The position numbers and the translations under genes are program-made. This document shows, piece by piece, positions 22,777 through 32,460 of a stretch of 32,460 nucleotides of DNA. The stretch is from Nitrospirota bacterium. GTDB taxonomy: Bacteria; Nitrospinota; Nitrospinia; SZUA-224. Numbering within the stretch: position 1 is the stretch's first letter; each line of letters starts with the position of its first letter. Under the pieces are notes generated by a model. That model worked only from the letters and a program-made list of their open reading frames with translations. It made no database searches and was not told the DNA's origin. The DNA is taken from contig QIDP01000012.1 in NCBI GenBank assembly GCA_003229375.1, positions 1-32,460 on the forward strand, written 5' to 3'.

Positions 22777-23979
22777 ATGACAAAAGACTTTATTGTACTT
22801 ACAGATAGATATATTGCCGCTACCTATGCCAGATATCCTATAGCACTTGTCAGAGGAGAAGGGTGCATGGTATGGGATTCAGAGGGGAAGAAGTACTGTG
22901 ACTTTGTCAGCGGTCTGGCGGTCAATAACCTGGGACACTCTCATCCACGGATCATTGAGGCAATCAGGAGACAGGCAGGGGAACTGATTCATGTCTCCAA
23001 CCTTTACCATATTCCTCAGCAGACAGAACTGGCAAGGATGTTAGTGGAGAACTCCTTTGCAGACAAGGTATTTTTCTGTAACAGCGGTGCTGAGGCAAAT
23101 GAGGCAGCTATAAAACTGACGAGGAGATATTACAATGACCGGGGCAAAGGAGATAGATACGAGATAATAACAATGACCAACTCCTTTCACGGGAGGACCA
23201 TGGCAACGATTACGGCTACAGGACAGGAAAAATTTCACAAGGGATTCGAACCCCTTGTGCCGGGATTCAAGTATGTGCCATTTAATGATTTATCAGCAGT
23301 AGAGGCGGCATTAACAAAAAATACATGTGCGGTAATGGTTGAACCGATTCAGGGCGAGGGGGGTGTGAATCTGCCTGCGGAAGGGTATTTGAAGGGATTA
23401 AGGGAGATATGTGATGCCCATAATCTTTTACTTATATTTGATGAGGTCCAGACAGGTATTGGCAGGACAGGGGAACTATTTGCATACGAAAACTACGGTG
23501 CAATACCGGATATCATGACATTGGCAAAGTCACTTGGTGGCGGGGTTGCCATCGGAGCCATGTTAGCAAAAGGGAATATTATTAAATCATTTATACCCGG
23601 GACACATGCTGCCACATTTGGTGGTAATCCCCTTGCATGTAGTGCAGGCATAGCAGCATTAAAGGCGATCATGGAAGAGGGGATTATTTCCAATTGCAAG
23701 CAGGTCGGGGCATACTTTATTAAAAGATTGACAGGACTCAAAGAGAGATACCCGTTTATCCTGGATATCAGGGGAAAGGGGCTTATGATCGGGTTGGAGC
23801 TCGATTTTCCCGGAAAGGATATAACAATCACCTGTATGGAAAAGGGATTCCTTATCAACTGCACAATGGAGAATGTCCTGAGGTTTTTACCGCCTTTAAT
23901 AATCGGTGAGAGGGAAGTAGATCAGTTGATAGATATACTTGATGAGATATTTAGGGGGAAAGTGCCTAAAGTGAGCTAA
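22777..23979 (+). CDS. argD: Acetylornithine aminotransferase
   Basis: 400 residues, class III PLP aminotransferase. Visible features: NSGAEANEAAIKLTR (cofactor phosphate region), NSFHGRTMAT, VEPIQGEGGVN, LIFDEVQTGIGRTG and the PLP lysine K251 in LAKSLGGG. The enzyme transfers an amino group from glutamate to N-acetylglutamate semialdehyde in arginine synthesis. Position before argF and argG fixes the ornithine/arginine assignment over GABA or lysine relatives. There is no visible Shine-Dalgarno before the ATG. Confidence 0.95.
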   Translation: MTKDFIVLTDRYIAATYARYPIALVRGEGCMVWDSEGKKYCDFVSGLAVNNLGHSHPRIIEAIRRQAGELIHVSNLYHIPQQTELARMLVENSFADKVFFCNSGAEANEAAIKLTRRYYNDRGKGDRYEIITMTNSFHGRTMATITATGQEKFHKGFEPLVPGFKYVPFNDLSAVEAALTKNTCAVMVEPIQGEGGVNLPAEGYLKGLREICDAHNLLLIFDEVQTGIGRTGELFAYENYGAIPDIMTLAKSLGGGVAIGAMLAKGNIIKSFIPGTHAATFGGNPLACSAGIAALKAIMEEGIISNCKQVGAYFIKRLTGLKERYPFILDIRGKGLMIGLELDFPGKDITITCMEKGFLINCTMENVLRFLPPLIIGEREVDQLIDILDEIFRGKVPKVS

Positions 23980-24060
23980 AGTTAAAGGTATTAAAAATTT
24001 TAACAAAAAAATAATTCCTTAACTTTAGGCACTTCAAACTTTAGATCACTTTAGGCACTT
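23960..24060. repeat. Family A inverted repeat between argD and argF
   Basis: GTGCCTAAAGTGAGCTAAAG (23961 onward) and the right part CTTTAGATCACTTTAGGCAC (near 24040-24059) are inverted family A arms, with an AT-rich middle. Its left end overlaps the last codons of argD, so the repeat codes for the argD C-terminus (VPKVS). Confidence 0.8.
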
Positions 24061-24079
24061 ATTTTTAAAGGAACTTACC

Positions 24080-25003
24080 ATGAATAAAGATCTGTTGACG
24101 ATATATGATCTAAAGAGGGATGATATAGAGGAAATCTTTCAGAAGGCAGATCATCTGAAACAGGTCCGGGAAAAAGGAACAACCTATCAACCTCTAAAGG
24201 GTAAGATACTGGGGATGATCTTCAAGAAGACGTCCACAAGGACGAGGATATCCTTTGAGGTAGGAATGTATCAGTTAGGCGGGAATGCCATCTATCTGAG
24301 TTCCGGTGATCTCCAGTGGGAGAGGGGTGAGAGCATAGCCGATACTGCAAAGGTCTTCTCTCAATATCTTGATGGTATTCTCATCAGGACTTTTGCACAT
24401 GAGGAGGCAGAAAAACTCGCTGTAAGTGCTGATATCCCGGTTATTAATGGATTGACAGATCTCCTTCACCCATGTCAGATACTCTCGGATATCTACACAA
24501 TCAGAGAGAGGTTAGGAGATATCAAAGGGGTAAAGATAGCCTATGTCGGAGATGGGAACAATGTAGCAAATTCATGGCTCCTCGGCGCATCAAAGATGGG
24601 CATGGATATATATATAGCTTCTCCTCAAGGATATCAGCCGAATAAAAAGATAGTGGAGAAGGCCCTGCTTATGGCAAAGGATAATGGAAGCGGGGTAGAG
24701 ATCATGGAAGACCCTTACAGATGTGTAAAGGATGCTGATATTATATATACAGATGTCTGGGTAAGCATGGGAAAAGAGGAGGAGAGCGAGAAGAGATGGG
24801 AGGTCTTCAAGGATTTTCAGGTAAATCTCGATTTGATTAAAAGGGCTAAGAAGAGTGTACTTATAATGCACTGTCTCCCTGCCCACAGGGGAGAGGAGAT
24901 CACCTCAGAGGTGATAGACAGTGAAAGGTCTATTGTCTTTAATCAGACAGAGAACAGACTTCATGTTCAAAAGGCAATATTGGAGATGTTGATTGGAAGG
25001 TAA
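24080..25003 (+). CDS. argF: Ornithine carbamoyltransferase
   Basis: 307 residues. The carbamoyl-phosphate site STRTR is at 52-56, HPCQ at 130-133, and the ornithine/catalytic HCLP in [11 protein letters not shown] near 270. It makes citrulline from ornithine and carbamoyl phosphate. AGGA lies upstream of the ATG at 24080. The stop is 4 bp before the argG start. Confidence 0.97.
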   Translation: MNKDLLTIYDLKRDDIEEIFQKADHLKQVREKGTTYQPLKGKILGMIFKKTSTRTRISFEVGMYQLGGNAIYLSSGDLQWERGESIADTAKVFSQYLDGILIRTFAHEEAEKLAVSADIPVINGLTDLLHPCQILSDIYTIRERLGDIKGVKIAYVGDGNNVANSWLLGASKMGMDIYIASPQGYQPNKKIVEKALLMAKDNGSGVEIMEDPYRCVKDADIIYTDVWVSMGKEEESEKRWEVFKDFQVNLDLIKRAKKSVLIMHCLPAHRGEEITSEVIDSERSIVFNQTENRLHVQKAILEMLIGR

Positions 25004-25007
25004 AATA

Positions 25008-26207
25008 ATGGATGATAATGTCAAAAAAATAGTCCTTGCCTATTCGGGTGGGCTGGATACATCTGTAATCATAAAATGGTTGAAGGAGAGATATGACTGC
25101 GAGGTCATCGCCTTCATAGCAGATATAGGGCAGGGGGAGGAGATCGAACCGCTGAGGGAGAAGGCCTTAAGTACAGGGGCTGATAAGGTCTATATCAAGG
25201 ATCTGAAAGGGGAATTTACAAGGGACTTTATATTCCCGATGCTGCGGGCAAATTCTGTATACGAAGGTGGTTACCTCTTAGGCACGTCTATTGCCCGGCC
25301 CCTTATTGCAAAGGAGCAGATCAGTATCGCAAATAAAGAGGGTGCGGATGCCGTCTCACATGGTGCCACAGGCAAGGGGAATGATCAGGTAAGATTTGAG
25401 TTAACCTATTATGCATTTAAACCGGATATAAAGGTTATTGCGCCATGGAGGGAATGGGATTTAAAATCGAGGAAGGCCCTTATAGAGTATGCAAAAAAGC
25501 ATGGTATCTCTGTACCTGTAACAAGAAAAAAACCTTACAGCTCTGATCGTAACCTGTTTCATATCAGCTTTGAAGGTGGTCTTCTGGAAGACCCCTGGGT
25601 AGAACCGCCTGAGGATATGTTTGTCCTTACCGTCTCCCCGGAGGATGCCCCTGATAGACCCACATATATAGAGATAGGATATGAAGGAGGAGACCCTGTG
25701 TCTGTTAATGGTGAGAAACTTCCACCTGATGACATCCTTTCAAGGCTGAACAAGGTTGGAGGGGATAATGGTATAGGTCGTATAGATATGGTAGAAAACC
25801 GCCTTGTCGGTATGAAATCGAGAGGCGTATATGAGACACCCGGAGGGACAATACTCCATATTGCCCATCGTGCCGTAGAATCGATAACAATGGATCGTGA
25901 AGTGATGCACCTTAGGGACTCTCTTATACCTCAGTATGCCAGTCTGATATATAACGGGTTCTGGTACTCACCTGAGCGGGAACTACTCCAGAAGACCATT
26001 GACGAATCCCAGAGTAATATTTCAGGTAATGTGAAACTTAAGCTATACAAGGGAAACTGTATAGTTGTAGGAAGAAAATCTGATAAATCTCTTTACAGCA
26101 AAGAATTAGCTACCTTTGAAGATGATGATGTTTATGACCCAAAGGCGGCAAATGGTTTCATACGGCTTAATGCACTTCGTATAAATGGAAGGATGAAAAT
26201 ATATTGA
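25008..26207 (+). CDS. argG: Argininosuccinate synthase
   Basis: 399 residues from the ATG at 25008, which has GGAAGG seven bases upstream. The ATP pyrophosphatase loop AYSGGLDTS is at 11-19. [20 protein letters not shown] binds substrate, and EGGLLEDPW follows. It condenses citrulline and aspartate. argH does not follow; a PHP gene does. An alternative start at 24993 would overlap argF and lacks support. Confidence 0.97.
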   Translation: MDDNVKKIVLAYSGGLDTSVIIKWLKERYDCEVIAFIADIGQGEEIEPLREKALSTGADKVYIKDLKGEFTRDFIFPMLRANSVYEGGYLLGTSIARPLIAKEQISIANKEGADAVSHGATGKGNDQVRFELTYYAFKPDIKVIAPWREWDLKSRKALIEYAKKHGISVPVTRKKPYSSDRNLFHISFEGGLLEDPWVEPPEDMFVLTVSPEDAPDRPTYIEIGYEGGDPVSVNGEKLPPDDILSRLNKVGGDNGIGRIDMVENRLVGMKSRGVYETPGGTILHIAHRAVESITMDREVMHLRDSLIPQYASLIYNGFWYSPERELLQKTIDESQSNISGNVKLKLYKGNCIVVGRKSDKSLYSKELATFEDDDVYDPKAANGFIRLNALRINGRMKIY

Positions 26208-26228
26208 AGTTAGAAGGTACAATATAAA

Positions 26229-26852
26229 ATGGTGATTGATCTTCATATTCATACAAATAAATATTCCACGTGCAGCATCCTTGATCCGGTGGAGATGCTA
26301 AAAAGGGCACAGGAGCTTAAGCTGGATGGTATAGTCATAATAGAACATAACCATGTCTGGGCCAAGGATGAGATAGAGGAATTAAAAAAGGAGGCAGGGG
26401 TCGAGGAACTTATGGTTCTCAGGGGACAGGAGATAAGGGGACATAGAATAGATGGTTCTATCGATGGTGATTTTCTTGCCTTTGGATTCTACGAGACCAT
26501 TGATGAAGAATTACCCTCTACCGAAATCATCCACAGGGTCCACGATAATGGTGGGATTATAATAGCAGCACATCCTTACAGACATATCCTGGGTATAGGT
26601 GATCACCTATATGATCTTGATCTGGATGGAATAGAGGTATTAAACCCGCATCATAGCCCTTCTGATACTGAGAATGCTGAGAGGGCAAGGAAGATCATGG
26701 ATATTGCAGGTACAGGCGGAAGTGATGCACATAGACCCCTCCCCATAGGACATTACCTCACATCTTTTAAAGGAGATATAGCGACAGAAGATGATCTGAT
26801 TAAGGAAATCAGAGAGAAGAGATGCTCTCCGGTGAGGTATGAAGATATATAG
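26229..26852 (+). CDS. PHP-domain metal-dependent phosphoesterase
   Basis: 207 residues with the four PHP metal-binding motifs in order: DLHIHTN (H6, H8), IIEHNH (H40), AAHPYR (H115) and GGSDAH (D166, H168). The protein is short, a stand-alone PHP domain, closest in plan to the PHP phosphoesterases acting on nucleotides or sugar phosphates; histidinol phosphatase-like activity is possible but nothing proves it. It begins 22 bp after argG, so it is probably in the arg transcript. Confidence 0.88.
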   Translation: MVIDLHIHTNKYSTCSILDPVEMLKRAQELKLDGIVIIEHNHVWAKDEIEELKKEAGVEELMVLRGQEIRGHRIDGSIDGDFLAFGFYETIDEELPSTEIIHRVHDNGGIIIAAHPYRHILGIGDHLYDLDLDGIEVLNPHHSPSDTENAERARKIMDIAGTGGSDAHRPLPIGHYLTSFKGDIATEDDLIKEIREKRCSPVRYEDI

Positions 26853-26906
26853 ATTTTCGTAAGCGTTCACAGAACACTGAAATTTGAAATTGGAAATTAG
26901 AAAACA

Positions 26907-27055
26907 ATGAAAAGAGTTTACGAATTAGAGGTTTACAAACTAGCGAAAGAATTATCGGATTTGTTTGGTACGACTTTGACAAGTGGAACAAAAAGATTCA
27001 GAACACAGTTGGTTATCAGATTATACAATCATCTGATAGTATAGCTGCGATATGA
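26907..27055 (+). pseudogene. Truncated, frameshifted four-helix-bundle (S23/IVP-type) gene
   Basis: An ATG at 26907 opens MKRVYELEVYKLAKELSDL. A missing base near 26964 shifts the frame, after which WYDFDKWNKKIQNTVGYQII and then QSSDSIAAI continue in the next frame to a stop at 27053-27055. Together these match the first 50 or so residues of the small four-helix-bundle family found in 23S rRNA intervening sequences and as stand-alone genes; the C-terminal half (usually AEGYGR onward) is missing. In frame 0 a stop occurs at 27042-27044. AATTTGAAATTGGAAATTAG lies before it and CAAATTTC repeats follow, as inverted flanks. Confidence 0.8.
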
Positions 27056-28581
27056 TAACACAAATTTCAAATTTCAAATTTCAAACCGTAATTGATTATG
27101 ATGTCATTGTCATCGGTGCCGGTATCGGTGGTCTGACAACAGCTTCACTGCTTGCCAAACGTGGATTTAAGGTTGTAGTCTTAGAACAAAGCGACCATCC
27201 AGGTGGATACTGCAGCAGCCTGCCACAAAATGGCTATCTCTTTGACATAGGAGCATCTCTCTTCTGGGGATTTGATGAAGGGGGGGTCTTCTACTCTCTT
27301 TTCTCTGAACTGGGCATGATAGATGGCATGCTCAAAGGGGATAACATAAGAAAGATCGATCCGGGGTTGCAGATCGTCCTTCCAAACCATCGTATTGATC
27401 TCTTCTCCGAGAGGAGTAGATTCTTTGAGGAGATCAAAAGGGAGTTTCCGGGAGACCTTATATATCTTAAAAATTTCTATCAGGAGATAGACCATATCGA
27501 GGAGAAATTATATGAAATCGGAGGAACCAGACATCCCTTTGTTTATAACGGGAAAAATAGAGCAAAGATTAATCAGATAAAAAAATTCTTTCTTAACATT
27601 TATACATTGGTAAATAACAATAGATTTCTTGAGAACTACCTGAGGGGATGGGATAAAGGACTGGAGCTTGAAAGATTTATGGATTTGCAGACCATGTACT
27701 TTGGACAGAGGAGTGCTGCTGATTCTCCTATCCCCTTTCTGGCAATCATTTCAGGGATACCCAGGAGGGGAATATATTACATAGGTGGGGGTGCTCAGTT
27801 TATTGCAGATGAGATGGAAAAATCGATCAGGGAGTCCAAAGGGGAGATTATTTACAAAGCAAGGGTTGAAGAGATATTAACAAGAAAAGGGGGATGTGTA
27901 TTCGGAGTCAGGGCAAGGCATAAAGATATATCAATCGAGATATTTTCCCGTACAGTTATTTCCAATACCCCGACATTTAACCTTATGAGGACAGGTATTT
28001 CAAAGATAAGATACAAAAGGATGATCAAGAATCTACAACAGGGATGGGTCCCATTCTCTATACTCTTAGGTGTGGATGAAAAGGTGATCCCTGAACCCAT
28101 GAGAGAACATGTGTTGATGATGAGGGATTATAAACTCCCCCCTTATGGGGACAACCTCATATTTATATCTGTGAATCCGGCATGGGACAAGACAAGGGCG
28201 CCGGAAGGGAAGAGATGTATAACAGCCTCTATCCTCCTTCCATCGGATATCATGAAGAGTAGTAACATAAAAAGTGTATTAAAAGAGAAGGGAAAAGAGA
28301 TGATACAATATCTTGAGCAGGTAATACCCTTCTTATCCGATCATATCGAGTGTGTAATAGATGTTGATCCTTTGACCTATCAGGGTTTCACAATGCGGGA
28401 GGATGGGAAGATGGGTATGATAAAAGGGGGAGCAAATATGTATGGCTTCAGCGGTCTCTCCAACATCTCACCATCCCGGCAGCTCTTTCTGGTGGGGGAT
28501 ACCACATATCCCGGCCACAGCGCTGCAGCTACAGTAAAGTCGGGAATAAGGACAGCGGACTTGATAACGAGGAGGATGTAG
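27052..28581 (+). CDS. CrtI/phytoene desaturase-type FAD-dependent oxidoreductase
   Basis: 509 residues. The dinucleotide-binding motif VIVIGAGIGGLTTASLLA is at about 18-35, with VLEQSDHPGGYCSS completing the FAD site. The C-terminal FAD motif is LFLVGDTTYPGHSAAATVKSG. The set (PGGYC plus GDTTYPGHS) is typical of phytoene desaturase/carotenoid isomerase/retinol saturase relatives. It could desaturate or isomerise a polyprenyl chain; no other carotenoid gene is adjacent, so the substrate is open. The first 12 or so codons (MITQISNFKFQT) are derived from the CAAATTTC repeat and the ATG overlaps the decayed gene's stop, so the true N-terminus may have been replaced. Confidence 0.85.
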   Translation: MITQISNFKFQTVIDYDVIVIGAGIGGLTTASLLAKRGFKVVVLEQSDHPGGYCSSLPQNGYLFDIGASLFWGFDEGGVFYSLFSELGMIDGMLKGDNIRKIDPGLQIVLPNHRIDLFSERSRFFEEIKREFPGDLIYLKNFYQEIDHIEEKLYEIGGTRHPFVYNGKNRAKINQIKKFFLNIYTLVNNNRFLENYLRGWDKGLELERFMDLQTMYFGQRSAADSPIPFLAIISGIPRRGIYYIGGGAQFIADEMEKSIRESKGEIIYKARVEEILTRKGGCVFGVRARHKDISIEIFSRTVISNTPTFNLMRTGISKIRYKRMIKNLQQGWVPFSILLGVDEKVIPEPMREHVLMMRDYKLPPYGDNLIFISVNPAWDKTRAPEGKRCITASILLPSDIMKSSNIKSVLKEKGKEMIQYLEQVIPFLSDHIECVIDVDPLTYQGFTMREDGKMGMIKGGANMYGFSGLSNISPSRQLFLVGDTTYPGHSAAATVKSGIRTADLITRRM

Positions 28582-28591
28582 TAAAGATAGT

Positions 28592-30106
28592 CTAATTTCT
28601 ACCATTTACACTCTGTATCGCACCTATCATTCCCCTGGCCTTATTAAGAGTCTCTAAATACTCACTCTCCGGATCAGAGTCGGCGACAATCCCTGCGCCC
28701 ACAGATATATATCCTTTTCCATCCTTGATGAGGATCGTCCTGATGAGAATATTCAGATCTATATCACCCGCATAGCCGATGTAACCCATAGAGCCTGTAT
28801 AGGTTCCCCTTTGTGTTGGTTCCAGTTCATCGATGATCTCCATACATCTTACCTTGGGACAACCGGTAATAGTTCCCCCGGGGAAACATGAGCGGAGTAT
28901 ATCAAAAATATTTATAGAATTTCTCAATCTGCCACGTATGTTAGAGACAATATGCCACACATGGGAGTATGCCTCTAAAGACATCATCTCATCTACCTCA
29001 ACCGTCCCGTATTGACATATCCTCCCCAGATCATTCCTCTCCAGGTCTACTAACATAAGATGCTCTGCCCTCTCTTTCTCGTTCAGCAGGAGGTCTTTTG
29101 AGAGACGCTCATCCTCGATCCTGTCTCTCCCTCTTGGCCTTGTTCCGGCAATCGGTCTGGTCTCAATATGGTCTCCATCCACCTTAATCAGCCTCTCCGG
29201 GGAAGAACTTACTATAGATATATCTTTTAATCTCAAGAAACCTGCAAATGGCGAGGGATTAATATCCCTTAACTTCTTGTATAATCTCAGGGGATCCCCG
29301 CTGTAATCCATCTCCAGCCTCTGGGAGAGGTTTGTCTGATAGATATCGCCGTCAGCTATATACTCCTTTGCCCTTCTTACCATCCTTATAAAGTCATCTT
29401 TTGTGAGATTTGCTCTCAATCCATCTTTACCTATTGATACTGCCATAGAATCAGGAATAGCTGCTCTTCCTGAAACATCCCGGGCATAGGAATGGTTTTC
29501 TACTTTGGATATCAGTCTCTCTCTTATCTCTTCAATGCGCCTTGCACACCTTTTATAGCTATCACCTTCCCTTATGCAGACGATTATCTTAATGGTATCT
29601 TCTAAATGATCCACTACAATTACCTCATCCACAATGATAAAGAAGATATCCGGGAGACTCAGATCGTCCACGGTTGTCCTTGGTAAATCCTCAAATAGAT
29701 GACAGGTATCATAACTGATATACCCTACCCCTCCTCCCCAGAAATGTGAAAGATAGTCTATCTTTATAGTATTATTCTCATTCAGTAGCGTTGATAACAT
29801 ATTCATGGGATTCCCTTGATAGCTCTTTTTCTCCTTATCTGTTATGACCTCTATCAGATTTCCCTTGCTCTTAAATATCAAATCAGGATTACATCCAATA
29901 AAAGAATACCGTGCGATCCTGCTCCCACCTTTACCACTGTCTAAGAGAAAGGAGATATCCTCACCAGCGGTGAGCCTTTCAAAAAGAGCTGCGGGGGTTT
30001 CGTGGTTTAGAGGTATCTGACTAAAAAGCGGGATAATACCCCCTTTTCTCCTCAACCTGCAAAATTCTGCTTCACCCGGAAAAATGTCCATATTTAAATA
30101 AAACAT
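28592..30106 (-). CDS. pabB: Chorismate-utilising synthase component I, probably aminodeoxychorismate synthase
   Basis: 504 residues, anthranilate/ADC synthase component I family. Conserved parts: [49 protein letters not shown] and [17 protein letters not shown]. GGxITGCPK and the N-terminal FLLDSG favour PabB over TrpE, whose tryptophan-binding LLES is not seen. It makes aminodeoxychorismate from chorismate and ammonia for folate, linking to metF use of folate. No pabA/trpG is adjacent. It converges with the CrtI-like gene with only 10 bp between stop codons. The start is either 30106 or the Met five codons in. Confidence 0.85.
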   Translation of the reverse strand: MFYLNMDIFPGEAEFCRLRRKGGIIPLFSQIPLNHETPAALFERLTAGEDISFLLDSGKGGSRIARYSFIGCNPDLIFKSKGNLIEVITDKEKKSYQGNPMNMLSTLLNENNTIKIDYLSHFWGGGVGYISYDTCHLFEDLPRTTVDDLSLPDIFFIIVDEVIVVDHLEDTIKIIVCIREGDSYKRCARRIEEIRERLISKVENHSYARDVSGRAAIPDSMAVSIGKDGLRANLTKDDFIRMVRRAKEYIADGDIYQTNLSQRLEMDYSGDPLRLYKKLRDINPSPFAGFLRLKDISIVSSSPERLIKVDGDHIETRPIAGTRPRGRDRIEDERLSKDLLLNEKERAEHLMLVDLERNDLGRICQYGTVEVDEMMSLEAYSHVWHIVSNIRGRLRNSINIFDILRSCFPGGTITGCPKVRCMEIIDELEPTQRGTYTGSMGYIGYAGDIDLNILIRTILIKDGKGYISVGAGIVADSDPESEYLETLNKARGMIGAIQSVNGRN

Positions 30107-30218
30107 AATTATAAATTTTTATTTGCGGGGCTACATCTTAAGACAAAACCTTTGTAACTCCTTAATAATATTGGTTTAACTTGATTGCGGACATGATAAT
30201 CCGGGAAGTTAAAAGTTC

Positions 30219-30246
30219 TTTACAGCTTGAAAAAAACAAATATAAT
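30219..30246 (+). promoter_or_regulatory. Strong candidate sigma70 promoter for prkA
   Basis: TTTACA (30219-30224) and a perfect TATAAT (30241-30246) are 16 bp apart. Transcription would start near 30253, giving a leader of about 90 nt to the prkA ATG. An alternative pair is TTGAAA (30227-30232) with TATACT (30251-30256). The 30107-30343 spacer holds nothing else I can identify. Confidence 0.55.
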
Positions 30247-30343
30247 ATATTATACTATAAGTAGGAATAAAATATGTCTAAGGATGCAGAATTTTTATGA
30301 TACAATGAACTCCAAAATAAACATTTTATCATAGGAGAAACAA

Positions 30344-32460
30344 ATGACAACTTCATCTAATAAATCGCAGATCGTATCATCAGAAGAAGAGGAAAAGAGG
30401 ACAGAAAGTTTTGTCTCTTTGATTGGAGAGAAACATGATGCAAAATTCTTTAAGGAGCAATACTGGGAAGGGAACCTTGAGGACTATATAGAAATTGTCA
30501 GGAAGAACCCTAAAGTGACAAGGTCTGCATTTCAGAGGGTCTATGACATGATCATGTCTTATGGTACCGAGGAATTTATAGAGCACAAGGAAAAATTTAC
30601 CAGGTATAAATTTTTTAATGATGAGAGGTTTGGTGGCAATGATGCGATATTCGGTCTGGATAGGCCCCTTATGAAGATGGCAAACATCTTCAAGTCTGCT
30701 GCCAACAGATATGGAACAGAAAAGAGGGTTCTGCTGCTTCATGGTCCTGTGGGAGGATGCAAGAGCACAATAGTCAGGTTGTTAAAGAAGGGACTAGAGG
30801 AATATTCAAGGACTGAAGAAGGGGCCATTTACACCTTTAGCTGGAATATGCCGGATGAGGGCGAAGGCAAGCATGCAGGGTCTTCCAGGACATCTGAATG
30901 GATGGACTGTCCCATGCACGAAGACCCCCTCCACCTGATCCCGCCGAATATAAGAAATGATGTCATCAGGGAGCTCACCAAGGGCCATAAGGATGAGGAT
31001 AGAATAATTATAGAGGGGAATCTCTGTCCTTCATGCAGGCAAAACTATCGCGAGCTAATGAAGAGATACAAAGGGGACTGGGCAAAGGTGATATTTCATG
31101 TAAAGGTCAGACGACTGATCCTATCTGAAAAGGACCGCGTCGGTATAGGGACATTTCAGCCAAAGGATGAGAAAAATCAGGATTCTACCGAGCTGACAGG
31201 GGATATAAACTACAGGAAAATAGCAGAATATGGTTCTGAATCAGATCCAAGGGCATTCAACTTTGATGGAGAGTTCAATATAGCCAATCGTGGCCTTATA
31301 GAGTTTATAGAGGTCCTGAAATTGGATGTGGCCTTTCTCTATGATCTCCTGGGGGCCTCACAGGAACACAAGATCAAACCAAAGAAGTTTGCCCAGACAG
31401 ATATAGATGAGGTCATCATAGGGCATACCAATGAACCGGAGTACAAAAAACTCCAGAACAACGAATATATGGAGGCGCTCAGGGACAGGACAGTAAAGAT
31501 CGATATCCCTTATGTTACTAAACTTGCTGATGAGATAAGGATATACAAGAAGGATTATGGTCAGGATAGGATAAAAGTCAAACACATAGCCCCGCATACA
31601 ATTGAAATGGCTGCAATGTGGGCGGTACTTACAAGGTTAGAGGATCCCAAGGATGCAAAGTTAACACTCCTTCAGAAACTTAAACTCTATAATGGAAAGA
31701 CCCTGCCAGGCTTCACAGAGGATAATATCAAAGAGCTGAAGTATGAGGCAAAGAGAGAGGGAATGGAAGGTATCTCACCGAGATATATACAGGATAAGAT
31801 ATCTAATGCACTGGTAACGGATGTGCATGAAGGATGTGTAAATCCGTTCATGGTATTGAATGAACTGGAAAATGGTCTGGAACACCACTCATTGATCTCT
31901 GATGAAGAACAAAAGAAGACATACAAGGATCTGCTGGCAGTGGTAAAGGAGGAGTATGAGGATATCACAAAGAATGAGGTACAGAGGGCAATAAGCGCTG
32001 ATGAGGAATCTATAAAGAAGCTGTGCGCCAATTATGTGGATAACATAAAGGCATATACACAAAAGGAAAAGGTCAAAAATAAGTATACAGGTCAGTATGA
32101 GGAGCCGGATGAGAGATTGATGAGATCTATCGAGGAGAAGATCGATATCCCGGATAGCAGAAAGGATGACTTCCGGCGAGAGATAATGAACTATATCGGC
32201 GCCCTGGCGGTAGAAGGGAAGACATTTGATTTTACAACCAATGAGCGCCTCCACAAGGCATTGGAGTTGAAGTTATTCGAGGATCAGAAGGATACCATAA
32301 AGTTAACCAGCCTGGTATCAAGGGTAGTGGATAAGGAGACCCAGGAGAAGATAGATGTGGTGAAAAGCAGAATGATAAAAAACTTTGGTTACTGTGAGAT
32401 CTGCTCTACAGATGTCCTGAATTTTGTTGCCAGTATCTTTGCCAGAGGAGATATAAAGGC
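30344..32460 (+). CDS. prkA: PrkA-type serine protein kinase (3' end outside window)
   Basis: At least 705 residues; the frame is open to the window end. AGGAG lies 6 bp before the ATG at 30344. The N-terminal AAA-type part has [18 protein letters not shown] and the Walker A variant [12 protein letters not shown] (about residues 127-138). The middle carries [15 protein letters not shown] and the [12 protein letters not shown] region. The PrkA C-terminal kinase-like domain includes [30 protein letters not shown] and [20 protein letters not shown], which is close to the usual end of the family. PrkA kinases respond to starvation or stress and are often followed by a DUF444 (YeaH) and SpoVR gene; that would lie outside the window. 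The Walker A normally reads GPVGSSKST. Confidence 0.95.
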   Translation, partial: MTTSSNKSQIVSSEEEEKRTESFVSLIGEKHDAKFFKEQYWEGNLEDYIEIVRKNPKVTRSAFQRVYDMIMSYGTEEFIEHKEKFTRYKFFNDERFGGNDAIFGLDRPLMKMANIFKSAANRYGTEKRVLLLHGPVGGCKSTIVRLLKKGLEEYSRTEEGAIYTFSWNMPDEGEGKHAGSSRTSEWMDCPMHEDPLHLIPPNIRNDVIRELTKGHKDEDRIIIEGNLCPSCRQNYRELMKRYKGDWAKVIFHVKVRRLILSEKDRVGIGTFQPKDEKNQDSTELTGDINYRKIAEYGSESDPRAFNFDGEFNIANRGLIEFIEVLKLDVAFLYDLLGASQEHKIKPKKFAQTDIDEVIIGHTNEPEYKKLQNNEYMEALRDRTVKIDIPYVTKLADEIRIYKKDYGQDRIKVKHIAPHTIEMAAMWAVLTRLEDPKDAKLTLLQKLKLYNGKTLPGFTEDNIKELKYEAKREGMEGISPRYIQDKISNALVTDVHEGCVNPFMVLNELENGLEHHSLISDEEQKKTYKDLLAVVKEEYEDITKNEVQRAISADEESIKKLCANYVDNIKAYTQKEKVKNKYTGQYEEPDERLMRSIEEKIDIPDSRKDDFRREIMNYIGALAVEGKTFDFTTNERLHKALELKLFEDQKDTIKLTSLVSRVVDKETQEKIDVVKSRMIKNFGYCEICSTDVLNFVASIFARGDIK

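Noticed and set aside
26208-26228. Missing argH as evidence of a broken arg operon
   Set aside because: argH is often unlinked; argD, argF and argG are all intact.

Overview
The window is a low-GC, gene-dense segment from an uncultivated-looking, Gram-negative, probably anaerobic bacterium with a very large c-type cytochrome complement. Five cytochrome genes carry about 44 CXnCH heme motifs. An outer-membrane beta-barrel gene, a Tat-exported molybdopterin enzyme with FeS and NrfD partners, and flagellar genes (flgB, fliE) support a diderm respiring organism. The style resembles Desulfobacterota, Nitrospirota or candidate phyla such as Schekmanbacteria, but no rRNA or other marker in the window settles the taxonomy.

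Layout. Region 1 (61-5203) is a porin-cytochrome module: a minus-strand operon of outer-membrane barrel, 7-heme lipoprotein and about 13-heme probable surface lipoprotein, with a divergent 9-heme periplasmic cytochrome. Region 2 (5385-7103) holds metF, fliE and flgB on the minus strand; flgC, normally between flgB and fliE, is absent and an inverted repeat fills the gap. Region 3 (7379-13399) is a minus-strand respiratory cluster: four-cluster ferredoxin subunit, NrfD membrane subunit, molybdopterin subunit, 12-heme membrane-anchored cytochrome and a triheme c7 cytochrome. The likely wiring is quinone pool to NrfD/FeS/Mo subunit to the 12-heme protein, c7 and the outer-membrane conduit (or the reverse); this is inference. 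Region 4 (13870-17879) has two plus-strand genes, a HEAT-repeat protein and an HD-GYP protein, that appear to share an N-terminal domain. Region 5 (17990-22410) carries lepB, lepA, a phosphoglucose/phosphomannose isomerase and a small retropepsin-like protein. Region 6 (22777-26852) is argD-argF-argG plus a PHP phosphoesterase. Region 7 (26907-end) holds a decayed four-helix-bundle (S23/IVP-type) gene, a CrtI-like flavoprotein, a PabB/TrpE-type synthase on the opposite strand, and a PrkA serine kinase cut by the window end.

The most striking unexplained structure is the spacers. Many are occupied by short interspersed inverted repeats of at least three families that recur inside the window: A, CTAAAGT-type; B, GTTCACGGTTTACAG-type; C, AT-rich with 38-bp arms. 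One A copy appears to be interrupted by a B fragment flanked by a 6-bp direct duplication. Several repeats lie directly against start codons and leave genes without a visible Shine-Dalgarno sequence.
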